Notes: generated by a model from the sequence alone, not told the origin. 5,529 bases of DNA from CAYPEL01 sp964409635 (GCA_964409635.1 CAYPEL010000168.1:1-5529), one strand, 5' to 3'; numbered from the stretch's first letter, positions 1 to 5,442 are shown. Numbers and translations: made by a program.

Positions 1-39
1 CTCAATCATGCCTAACGCAATTCCAGGTATATCACTCAT
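1..39 (-). CDS. csoS1: Second CsoS1-type shell hexamer protein, N-terminal end (partial)
   Basis: The first 13 codons of a gene that runs off the low-coordinate edge. The product begins MSDIPGIALGMIE, closely parallel to MANDITGVALGMIE of the complete csoS1 just upstream, so it is a tandem BMC-domain paralogue. AGGAG lies 7 nt before the ATG (39-37), in an AT-rich leader containing TTAATTAAT. Tandem csoS1 copies after csoS4AB are normal in proteobacterial cso operons (csoS1C, csoS1A, csoS1B). The rest of the gene, including its pore loop and any C-terminal extension of the CsoS1B kind, is outside the window. Confidence 0.9.
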   Translation of the reverse strand, partial: MSDIPGIALGMIE

Positions 40-93
40 ATTATTTCTCCTGATTAATTAATAATCTTGGGGTTTAAAAAATCCTAGTATTTT

Positions 94-117
94 GCCTTGG
101 CCTTTCGGCTATTAGGC
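94..117 (-). promoter_or_regulatory. GAAA-capped hairpin at end of csoS1
   Basis: On the minus strand, GCCT (117-114, overlapping the csoS1 stop) pairs with AGGC (97-94). Inside it GCC pairs with GGC around a GAAA tetraloop (106-103), with a 4/2-nt internal loop between the two helices. A C-GAAA-G cap is among the most stable RNA tetraloops. A run of six T occurs about 10 nt further on, too far and too isolated for a standard terminator, and the next csoS1 has its own AGGAG. An intercistronic 3'-stabilising or processing structure between abundant shell transcripts is the likeliest reading. This is inferred from sequence alone. Confidence 0.38.
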
Positions 118-411
118 TGCTACGGCACTAGGCAGTATGTTTTCAACTTCACCATGTACGCGCGCAATAATGTGGGCGGCTACCAGGCCATCACCAACAC
201 GTTCACAAGCATCAGCACCAGCGCGAACCGCTGCGTTTACTGCGCCGGTTTCTCCACGAACCAGTACGGTAACGTAACCGCCGCCAACAAACTCACGGCC
301 AATCAGCCTGACTTCAGCCGCTTTGGTCATAGCATCAGCCGCTTCAATAGCAGGCACCAGACCACGGGTCTCGATCATTCCCAATGCAACTCCTGTTATA
401 TCATTTGCCAT
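112..411 (-). CDS. csoS1: Carboxysome shell hexamer protein CsoS1
   Basis: Major shell protein; a single BMC domain that forms cyclic hexamers tiling the shell facets, with a small central pore thought to admit bicarbonate and RuBP. The 99-residue product shows the family signatures: ALGMIETRGLVPAIEAADAM (residues 9-28), AEVRLIGREF, the pore loop FVGGGY (41-46), TVLVRGETGAV and the helix AGADACERVGDGLVAAHIIA, ending HGEVENILP. Length is typical of CsoS1A/CsoS1C. GGAG stands about 7 nt before the ATG (411-409). It follows csoS4B by 35 nt and precedes a second csoS1 copy. Which paralogue letter applies cannot be settled from sequence alone; its position right after csoS4B corresponds to csoS1C in H. 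neapolitanus. Confidence 0.97.
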   Translation of the reverse strand: MANDITGVALGMIETRGLVPAIEAADAMTKAAEVRLIGREFVGGGYVTVLVRGETGAVNAAVRAGADACERVGDGLVAAHIIARVHGEVENILPSAVAA

Positions 412-446
412 ATCATTCTCCGTACTTCATTAAAACGTTAAAAAAT

Positions 447-710
447 CTATGTACTGGTTATTTCTGCCAGTGAGTTTTCATCAATAATTCCGGTGATGGT
501 GAGATCGGTCAATACGCTGAAGTCAGACATGGCATAGCGAGCTCCCGAACCACTCGCTGTTATCACCCACTGTCCCGGCGGTACACCCACGGGGTCACTG
601 GCTACGCAAAGCTTGCCATTAAAATCACTCAGCACTCGCAGTGAGACACTTTTCAAGCCGTCTATGCGCTGAGTCGTCACCAAGTCATCACGTACCTGCA
701 TGATTTCCAT
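447..710 (-). CDS. csoS4B: Carboxysome vertex protein CsoS4B (pentameric, EutN/CcmL family)
   Basis: Second pentameric vertex protein of the shell, 87 residues, EutN/CcmL fold. Diagnostic stretches are MEIMQVRDDLVTTQRIDGLK, then VASDPVGVPPGQWV, SGSGARYAMSDF and LTDLTITGIID, which match CsoS4B rather than CsoS4A (VPxGxWV in place of IPGDWV; SARY in place of SAAREA). The start ATG at 710 is one nucleotide after the csoS4A TGA (TGA-A-ATG). An AGGAG site lies about 9 nt upstream inside the csoS4A end, supporting coupled translation. The C-terminal tail after GIID (ENSLAEITST) differs from the usual short HW-type ending and is a few residues longer. TAG at 449-447 ends the gene. Confidence 0.96.
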   Translation of the reverse strand: MEIMQVRDDLVTTQRIDGLKSVSLRVLSDFNGKLCVASDPVGVPPGQWVITASGSGARYAMSDFSVLTDLTITGIIDENSLAEITST

Positions 711-711
711 T

Positions 712-963
712 TCAGGACTCCTCCCAAAAATCTATAATGCCGACAATCGTCAAGTCACTCGGGTAGTCTCTACTGCCAGCCGCTTCACGCGCCGCCGAGC
801 TGCCGACACAGATAACCCAATCACCTGGAATACAACCGACTGAATCAACCGCTACCAGGGGCGTGCTGCCGGGCTTGTCGCGTACAACCAGCAAAGGGCG
901 GTGACCCAATCCGTCAATTCGATTGGTCGAAACCAGGGTTTTATCTACCTGCATAATCCTCAT
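712..963 (-). CDS. csoS4A: Carboxysome vertex protein CsoS4A (pentameric, EutN/CcmL family)
   Basis: Pentameric bacterial-microcompartment vertex protein that caps the twelve corners of the icosahedral shell. The 83-residue product has the whole CsoS4A pattern: MRIMQVDKTLVSTNRIDGLG at the start, then VDSVGCIPGDWV, VGSSAAREAAGS and SDLTIVGIID near the end. Length equals that of the H. neapolitanus protein. The ATG (963-961) overlaps the csoSCA stop in an ATGA, and GAGG lies 7 nt upstream inside the csoSCA end, so translation is probably coupled. csoS4B follows after one nucleotide. CsoS4A is distinguished from CsoS4B by the GCIPGDWV and SSAAREA motifs and by its position immediately after csoSCA. 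Confidence 0.97.
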   Translation of the reverse strand: MRIMQVDKTLVSTNRIDGLGHRPLLVVRDKPGSTPLVAVDSVGCIPGDWVICVGSSAAREAAGSRDYPSDLTIVGIIDFWEES

Positions 964-2564
964 GCTGCTTCCTCTTTAATAATCTCAAGCGGGCTGCCTA
1001 GAGGTCGATCCTGCAAGCTCATCTGACAAATCAATCTGTTCTGTGCAGCCAGGTCAGCATAACGATTTAAAATCGCGGCTTTCACGCGCCGGCATTTTTC
1101 TTCCATGCGCTGCCTGGATTCCGGCACTTTGGAGTTGTACCGGTAATGAATGGCAATGGGCACCGAAAGTCCGTTGGCAAGATTTAACCCGGTAAAAATC
1201 TTGATGCCTATATCAAGGTCTGCGGCACCTTCTTCAACGGTATGCAGGTGCGCATAATAAGCAAGGTTGCGCAGTTGCACTTCCTGAAAGCCATCACCGA
1301 CGCTGATATAACGTTCTGCGTGTCCGATATCGGGATACCGGCCTTCATATAAATCGTTGACATATTCTATTTGCGATAAATTATTAATTAATAAATTAAC
1401 AATCAAGCGGCGTATTCCTGCCTCAGGTTCACCGTCACCTTCACCCCAGCCATCTGTCTCACTGACATTATTGACTGCGTCATAAACCGCGATACGCGCC
1501 TGGTCGGCACTCAGATCCAGGGTGTCATGGTAGAGCTGAGCGTTATCGAGGTAGCGATATACATTAAGTTCACCCTTGCTGTCCGGTACATGTATCCGTA
1601 CTGCATCCGTATCGGTATCAACACCAATCAACAGGATGTCGACCGAAGCACCGCAACAGAAGCTGTTTTCGATGGCTTCACGAAACTCGTGCAGACGCGC
1701 CAGTCCGGCTTCTGCCGATACACGGTCGTTACTGCCATGCGCGGCGCAACCCTGGTGTGATGGGTCGGAACTGCTGCGATGATAAACCACCACTTTTAAA
1801 TAGTGTGTTCCTGCATCTGCGGTGACGGGCTGACCCGTGCGAAAGCGATCCAGTTCAACACTTTCCCAATGGCGGATATTGGCTTCTACATTAAAGAGCG
1901 CGCCGGCGTAAGCATTGCGTACCGTCAAAGCTGTCAAGGGTAAACGTAAAATATATTTAGACAGACCTTTCAAACGGCCATCCGAGCAGGGGGTAATATC
2001 CACACAGTGAAAGCCACAGTCGAGAAAGAAACTTTGCGCATCAAGCGTATCTTCCGCCTGCGTGCGCAGGTTATCTGCAAACTGTTCAATAGAATTTTGC
2101 AACGCTCCAAAAATACAGTGCGCGTACATTGCCTGCATATCAAGACCGTTCAGCCAGGCATTGGCCAACAGACTACTGGCTAATTCGTGCCCCAGTTCTT
2201 TTCTGGCATGCGTCTGCGCCTGGCTAATAAAATCTTCTTGATGCTGAAAATTAGCCAGTTTCTTAAGCGTTGGCACAATGGCTTCAAAGCGGCTCTTGAT
2301 GGCTTCCTCGCAACGCGCCAACTGGGCATTCGCACGCAGATCAGTCAATGGATGCCGGCAGGTACGAATCGGCAAGCTATCACACGCCATAGCTTCAACA
2401 GCCGTAGGCACTTTTGCGACTGTTGGTGTTCTGTCTGCAGCGGCCGCCTGAGAACTTCGTGCCACGGGTGCTACTGCCGATGGTTGAGCCATACCGACAG
2501 GCGCCTGCATATAACGACTTGCATCGTTTGTAGTTCTCTTCCTGTAGGCATTTCTTGTGTTCAT
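960..2564 (-). CDS. csoSCA: Carboxysomal carbonic anhydrase CsoSCA (CsoS3, epsilon class)
   Basis: Zinc carbonic anhydrase that dehydrates bicarbonate to CO2 inside the carboxysome. Length is 534 residues against about 514 in H. neapolitanus, and the catalytic residues align with a constant +20 offset. C193-x-D195-x-R197 (PCSDGR) carries the first zinc ligand and the Asp/Arg dyad; H262 (VYH) and C273 (HQGCAAHGSND) are the other ligands. This beta-like metal site with a displaced His defines the family. By that offset, residues 1-57 are a disordered, basic then Ala-rich tail (start MNTRNAYRKR, a likely RuBisCO-binding segment), about 58-164 the helical domain, about 171-417 the catalytic domain and about 418-534 the degenerate second half. 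The ATG at 2564 fits the family start MNTRN. Its Shine-Dalgarno sequence is weak, and an out-of-frame ATG AAA TGA overlaps the start. The gene lies 46 nt after csoS2. Confidence 0.98.
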   Translation of the reverse strand: MNTRNAYRKRTTNDASRYMQAPVGMAQPSAVAPVARSSQAAAADRTPTVAKVPTAVEAMACDSLPIRTCRHPLTDLRANAQLARCEEAIKSRFEAIVPTLKKLANFQHQEDFISQAQTHARKELGHELASSLLANAWLNGLDMQAMYAHCIFGALQNSIEQFADNLRTQAEDTLDAQSFFLDCGFHCVDITPCSDGRLKGLSKYILRLPLTALTVRNAYAGALFNVEANIRHWESVELDRFRTGQPVTADAGTHYLKVVVYHRSSSDPSHQGCAAHGSNDRVSAEAGLARLHEFREAIENSFCCGASVDILLIGVDTDTDAVRIHVPDSKGELNVYRYLDNAQLYHDTLDLSADQARIAVYDAVNNVSETDGWGEGDGEPEAGIRRLIVNLLINNLSQIEYVNDLYEGRYPDIGHAERYISVGDGFQEVQLRNLAYYAHLHTVEEGAADLDIGIKIFTGLNLANGLSVPIAIHYRYNSKVPESRQRMEEKCRRVKAAILNRYADLAAQNRLICQMSLQDRPLGSPLEIIKEEAA

Positions 2565-2610
2565 TTCATGGTCTCTGTAGTCGCGGGTATTTGCGTATTA
2601 CTGCCTGTCT

Positions 2611-5373
2611 TTAAGCGCTAGCGCCACCCGACAGGGTAACAAGGCCCGTGTTAGTAGCATTACCGCTGCTACCGGTTACTTTGGAAATTGCGGCTTCCGG
2701 GCGCTCACGATCTTTAAGCGCGTGAGCACCGATATTATTGCGTTTCACTGATGTGCCTTGCTGTGTCTGATTACGGTTGGCAGAAAACAGGCCTTCTGTG
2801 CCAGTGATAAGGCCGCCACGCGACCAGTCATCACCGGTTATATCTGTACCACTTTCGCTGCCTTCGCCGGTAATTCTTTCTGACTGTGCTGCTGCCAAAA
2901 CAGCAACAGCGGGCTGCATTTCACCAGGTTGCATATCACGTTGGTGACGAAATTCAGGGGTGCCGGAGATAACACCTTCTGCCTTGTTAACCGCACCGGT
3001 AATAGAGCTTCTGCGGCCGTAAACGCTGCTATGCACAGGGTCATTATCACGCTGCTGCCAGACCGCTTTTGCCGGCGATAGTACAGAAAAATCGGCTTGA
3101 TAGGGTTCAGCTTCGTTGGCCGGCGCTGCTGATTGCGGCGCACTCTGAGCCATAGTGCCCTGTGCAAGATGATGCCGGTTGCCGCTGTTGCACAAAGCCC
3201 GATCCTGTTGCCCCTGATAGGGTGTACCGGTAACCTGTTGGCATGTGCCACGTTGAAAATTACCGGCTATGCGTTCATCTATTTCCGGTGTCATGCCGGA
3301 AACAGACAGCGCAGCCACGTCATCATGTTGGCGTAACCGTTGTTCGCCCTGCTGCACCGTAGAGGCGTCACAAAATTCACTCGCCTGTTCACGTCCGGCA
3401 TAATTGCTGCCGGTCACGGTGGTACAAATGCCATGCTCATCACCGGTGGTTTTTTGTGAGTGCCCGGTCTGCACGCCGCTCACCACCTGGTTATGCCAGG
3501 TTCGACTAAAGCCTGTCATTTTTGCGCTCGGCTGGGGCGTCTGCTGGCAAGATTGATTAAAATATTCCTGGCTGACATACGCGCTTCCGGTAACGTCCGA
3601 ACAGCTACCCCGGTCGTCACCTGTTAATTTTGGGGAGGGGCTAGTCTCCGTGCCCGTCAACATTCGTCCCTGCAAAGTGTGCATCTCATGCACCTTGTTG
3701 GATCGCTGGTCGCAGAGTCCTGCGCGTGCCGGTTCGCCGTATTGACTACCGGTAACACGCTGACAAGAGCCTGGTTCATTACCGGTAACATGTTTGCTGC
3801 GATCAAACAGATTGCCGGTGATGCCCATGCCGCCACGGCTTGAATCTATGCCTACCTTGGCAACAGAACGTTGCGGTGCAGAGCCACAGACCGTTTGAAA
3901 GCGTTCGGTTGAAATATATTCTGTGCCGGTAACCAGGCGGCAGATATCCTCATCATCACCGGTAATGCCGGAAATGCGGGATAGTTCACCGCCTGATACA
4001 TAGCTACCTGCAGCGGTGTGGCTCATACCCACTTTAGCCGGTGCTGCAGCCGATGCTTGCCGCCGTGGTATTGCGTTTACATAGGCGCTACCCGTAATGG
4101 TTTGATCAGCGCCGGATTCCGAGCCAGTCATAGCATTATCACGCGCTTCATCAACACCCGTTATACGCATGTTTTTACCGGTGTTCCCGGCCACAACTTT
4201 ATCTTTTGCCTGATGCATTCCCTGGGACGAACAAAAGGCGCCAAAGTGTTCCGCACCAAGGTATTCGTTACCCGTCACTGTTTTGCAATCTCCAGCTTCG
4301 TCGCCCGTGACTTTATTGCTGCCAGCGGTTTTGCTCCCGGTCACTAATTGGCCGTGGCTGGTTTCGCTCAAATTGACTTTGGCGGCAGCTGCCTGGGGTG
4401 CGCTGCTGCAAAATTTTTCGAATTGTTCATAACCCAGATACTCGGTACCAGTGACATTGCGGCAAGCGCCAGACTCAATCCCGGTAATCTTTCCTGATTG
4501 CTCGACCTGCGTGCCGGTTACGGCCTGACCCGATAAGGTGGTGCCTACTTCTACCTTGGGCGGCGCATTGCCTGTTTCAGAACGTACACGCCCACTTGGA
4601 CGGCAGGCCAGGATATCACCGCGACCGACCACACAACGTTCTTCACGGCGTAATTTTGCATAGGCTTTACCGGTTAGTGATGAAGCAGCAGCACCACGCA
4701 TTAAGGATTTTTTAGCCTGTCTTCCTGCCTTGCCGGGCAAACCCAGTTTGCCTTTTCTAGAAAGCGTATTGCGTCGCTCACGGCAAAAAGCCCGAACACT
4801 GGATGAAGCATTCGCGGCAGCCTCTGGGGAAGTTTCGATAATTTCACACAGGCTATCAACAGCTGTATCCTTTACCGCTTGTTCCGAAGCAGTCGTGCAG
4901 GGTTCACAAGGTTCAATATAGCCAGCCTCTGCGCATTCATCACAACACGCGTCATGTTTTGCTGCTGGAGAAGTCTCAGTGCCACCCGGCTTTGACTCAA
5001 CTACCTGCGACACGACAGCGGTTGACCTGGCTGGGGCGGCCATTTTAGCGTTAGCCGCTAATGCACTTTTCCCACCTTTAGCCAGCCTCGCCCGGCGTGC
5101 CATAGAAAGTGCTTTTCCGGTAAGTGGCGGCTTGGCACCCACTTCCGTGGCTGCAGCTTCTACAGCGGCTGTTTGCACGCTCTGTTGGGCAACTGAACTT
5201 TGCCCAGCACTGGTCGCAACCGGAGCTGTTGCTCTGGCAGGCGTTGTGGCAGAGGCGCGGGAATTGCTGCGACCGGCCTTTATATTGGCGCCACCGGTGC
5301 GAGACATTTCACGTCGTCTTGCACGCGACAGTTCGCGACCTGATAGTGCGGGTGTATGTGGTGAATCATTCAT
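2611..5373 (-). CDS. csoS2: Carboxysome assembly scaffold protein CsoS2 (full-length CsoS2B form)
   Basis: Intrinsically disordered scaffold that links RuBisCO to the alpha-carboxysome shell. The N region (about residues 1-270) holds four basic motifs: 10-28 (SGRELSRARRREMSRTGG), 84-102 (LTGKALSMARRARLAKGGK), 193-209 (VRAFCRERRNTLSRKGK) and 233-252. The M region (about 273-668) has seven repeats built on [VI]TG tripeptides with a paired Cys. The C region (about 689-920) contains the ITGTPEFRH-like ISGTPEFRH, an ITGDDWS segment and the terminal VTGSSGN...LVTLSGGASA anchor peptide. Residues 143-159 form an unusual Cys cluster. At 920 residues it is longer than the roughly 870 I recall for H. 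neapolitanus CsoS2B, apparently through one more M repeat. The start is ATG at 5373: an in-frame TAA lies just upstream and AAGG stands 9 nt before the ATG. An internal -1 frameshift signal near codon 582 would yield the shorter CsoS2A. Confidence 0.98.
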   Translation of the reverse strand: MNDSPHTPALSGRELSRARRREMSRTGGANIKAGRSNSRASATTPARATAPVATSAGQSSVAQQSVQTAAVEAAATEVGAKPPLTGKALSMARRARLAKGGKSALAANAKMAAPARSTAVVSQVVESKPGGTETSPAAKHDACCDECAEAGYIEPCEPCTTASEQAVKDTAVDSLCEIIETSPEAAANASSSVRAFCRERRNTLSRKGKLGLPGKAGRQAKKSLMRGAAASSLTGKAYAKLRREERCVVGRGDILACRPSGRVRSETGNAPPKVEVGTTLSGQAVTGTQVEQSGKITGIESGACRNVTGTEYLGYEQFEKFCSSAPQAAAAKVNLSETSHGQLVTGSKTAGSNKVTGDEAGDCKTVTGNEYLGAEHFGAFCSSQGMHQAKDKVVAGNTGKNMRITGVDEARDNAMTGSESGADQTITGSAYVNAIPRRQASAAAPAKVGMSHTAAGSYVSGGELSRISGITGDDEDICRLVTGTEYISTERFQTVCGSAPQRSVAKVGIDSSRGGMGITGNLFDRSKHVTGNEPGSCQRVTGSQYGEPARAGLCDQRSNKVHEMHTLQGRMLTGTETSPSPKLTGDDRGSCSDVTGSAYVSQEYFNQSCQQTPQPSAKMTGFSRTWHNQVVSGVQTGHSQKTTGDEHGICTTVTGSNYAGREQASEFCDASTVQQGEQRLRQHDDVAALSVSGMTPEIDERIAGNFQRGTCQQVTGTPYQGQQDRALCNSGNRHHLAQGTMAQSAPQSAAPANEAEPYQADFSVLSPAKAVWQQRDNDPVHSSVYGRRSSITGAVNKAEGVISGTPEFRHQRDMQPGEMQPAVAVLAAAQSERITGEGSESGTDITGDDWSRGGLITGTEGLFSANRNQTQQGTSVKRNNIGAHALKDRERPEAAISKVTGSSGNATNTGLVTLSGGASA
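2614..3309 (-). other. CsoS2 C region (shell anchor)
   Basis: Residues 689-920 form the conserved C-terminal region, made only when the frameshift does not occur. It opens with a degenerate M-like unit (SVSGMTPEI..., C711 and C728, 17 residues apart) and continues with an ADFSVLSPAKA block near residue 760. Next come ITGAV...ISGTPEFRH (about 791-809), RITGEG...DITGDDWS...LITGTEG (about 833-861) and the closing VTGSSGN...LVTLSGG peptide. Known work on CsoS2 places the C region on the inner face of the shell, where its repeated [IV]TG motifs contact shell hexamers and the terminal peptide acts as an encapsulation signal. The motif order here matches that family, so the anchor should be functional. 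Confidence 0.85.
3370..4557 (-). repeat. CsoS2 M region: seven shell-binding repeats
   Basis: Seven repeats of about 50-60 residues, starting near residues 273, 332, 392, 447, 506, 563 and 618. The core form is KVx...(V/L)(T/S)G, then (V/I)TGxExGxC, then VTGxxY, ending in a second Cys. The Cys pairs are C304/C322, C363/C381, C478/C496, C537/C554, C591/C609 and C650/C668, always 17-18 residues apart. Repeat 3 has neither Cys and is shortened, which matches the odd third repeat I recall in H. neapolitanus. These repeats are known to interact with the shell and influence carboxysome size. The sixth repeat holds the frameshift signal; the seventh appears to be extra relative to H. neapolitanus. 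Confidence 0.88.
3589..3634 (-). promoter_or_regulatory. Predicted -1 programmed ribosomal frameshift signal in csoS2
   Basis: On the minus strand the heptamer CCCAAAA occupies 3634-3628. It is read in the zero frame as C CCA AAA (Pro581, Lys582), the X XXY YYZ arrangement that lets both tRNAs re-pair after a -1 slip. A 6-nt spacer (TTAACA) follows. Then comes a stem with 5' arm GGTGACGACCG (3621-3611), an 11-nt loop (3610-3600) and 3' arm CGGACGTTACC (3599-3589): ten of eleven positions pair, with one A-A mismatch and one G-U. After the slip the ribosome reads Ile-Asn-Arg and stops at TGA (3619-3617), giving a 585-residue CsoS2A that lacks most of repeat 6, repeat 7 and the C region. CsoS2 of H. 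neapolitanus is known to use -1 frameshifting, and I recall a comparable PK-x-(S/T)GD site there. Confidence 0.78.
4618..5346 (-). repeat. CsoS2 N region: four RuBisCO-binding motifs
   Basis: Protein-level repeats at residues 10-28, 84-102, 193-209 and 233-252. They share the pattern (L[ST]GK/R)-x-hydrophobic-x3-RR-x4-(S/A)-x-x-G(K/G), with clustered Arg and Lys on a predicted amphipathic helix. In H. neapolitanus, equivalent motifs bind at the interface of RuBisCO large and small subunits and drive condensation. Motifs 1, 2 and 4 start with (S/T)GK/R, while motif 3 has the VRxFCRERR form. The linkers are Ala/Ser/Thr-rich and expected to be disordered. The third motif is preceded by C176 and contains C197, both resembling H. 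neapolitanus positions; C247 and C257 flank the end of the region. Confidence 0.88.
4897..4947 (-). other. Cys cluster in CsoS2 N region (C144-x2-C147-x8-C156-x2-C159)
   Basis: Residues 143-159 of CsoS2 read CCDEC, then AEAGYIEPC, then EPC. This gives two CxxC pairs separated by eight residues, with an extra Cys at 143, in a linker between the second and third RuBisCO-binding motifs that otherwise lacks order-promoting residues. The geometry resembles a small zinc knuckle or a pair of vicinal-type dithiols. The surrounding acidic residues (D, E, E, E) contrast with the basic motifs on either side. I do not recall this cluster in H. neapolitanus CsoS2. Metal binding or redox sensitivity is inference from the spacing only. 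Confidence 0.55.
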
Positions 5374-5408
5374 ACTGAATTACCTTAAATTAAAGGGTTC
5401 GTATAGTG

Positions 5409-5442
5409 GTGTGACACCCATGCATCGGCATAAGCATCACAC
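5409..5442 (-). promoter_or_regulatory. Inverted repeat in cbbS-csoS2 spacer (possible mRNA processing or attenuation hairpin)
   Basis: In the 79-nt gap between cbbS and csoS2 the minus strand carries GTGTGA and then TCACAC, a perfect 6-bp stem closing a 22-nt loop. Inside the loop TGC and GCA can add a short second helix. No U-run follows the stem, so it does not look like a complete intrinsic terminator. A hairpin here could stabilise the 3' end of cbbLS mRNA or partly attenuate read-through, which would fit the large excess of RuBisCO over scaffold protein in carboxysomes. That role is inference from position; the inverted repeat itself is seen directly. Confidence 0.4.

Noticed and set aside
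40..93. AT-rich stretch before the second csoS1 as a promoter or as an intrinsic terminator (T-run after a hairpin).
   Set aside because: No convincing -35/-10 pair at proper spacing, and the T-run is about 10 nt from the hairpin, so neither call is supported. The AGGAG site is included in the csoS1 entry instead.
447..963. csoS4A and csoS4B as one gene split by a frameshift.
   Set aside because: Both have their own Shine-Dalgarno site, start and complete EutN/CcmL sequence of normal length, and each matches a distinct CsoS4 subfamily.
2187..2621. Plus-strand open frame opposite the csoSCA 5' end.
   Set aside because: Antisense to the conserved CsoSCA N-terminal region; Cys/Arg/Ser-rich composition with no recognisable domain. 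It is a shadow of the real gene.
2838..3251. Minus-strand alternate frame within the csoS2 C region.
   Set aside because: It overlaps conserved C-region motifs in another frame and has no family resemblance. It is also not the -1 product of the frameshift signal, which stops at 3617.
3439..3456. Second possible frameshift site in csoS2: a six-A run read CAA AAA ACC, followed by a -1 TGA in the next TGD motif (Lys641 region).
   Set aside because: The frame is wrong for X XXY YYZ: the P-site CAA and the A-site ACC do not re-pair after a -1 slip, and only a weak stem follows. The -1 TGA occurs wherever TGD is encoded GGTGAT or GGTGAC, so it is not evidence by itself.
4408..4422. AAATTTT heptamer in csoS2 repeat 1 (Glu-Lys-Phe region) as a slippery sequence.
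   Set aside because: The zero frame reads GAA AAA TTT TGC, so the heptamer is out of register for simultaneous slippage.
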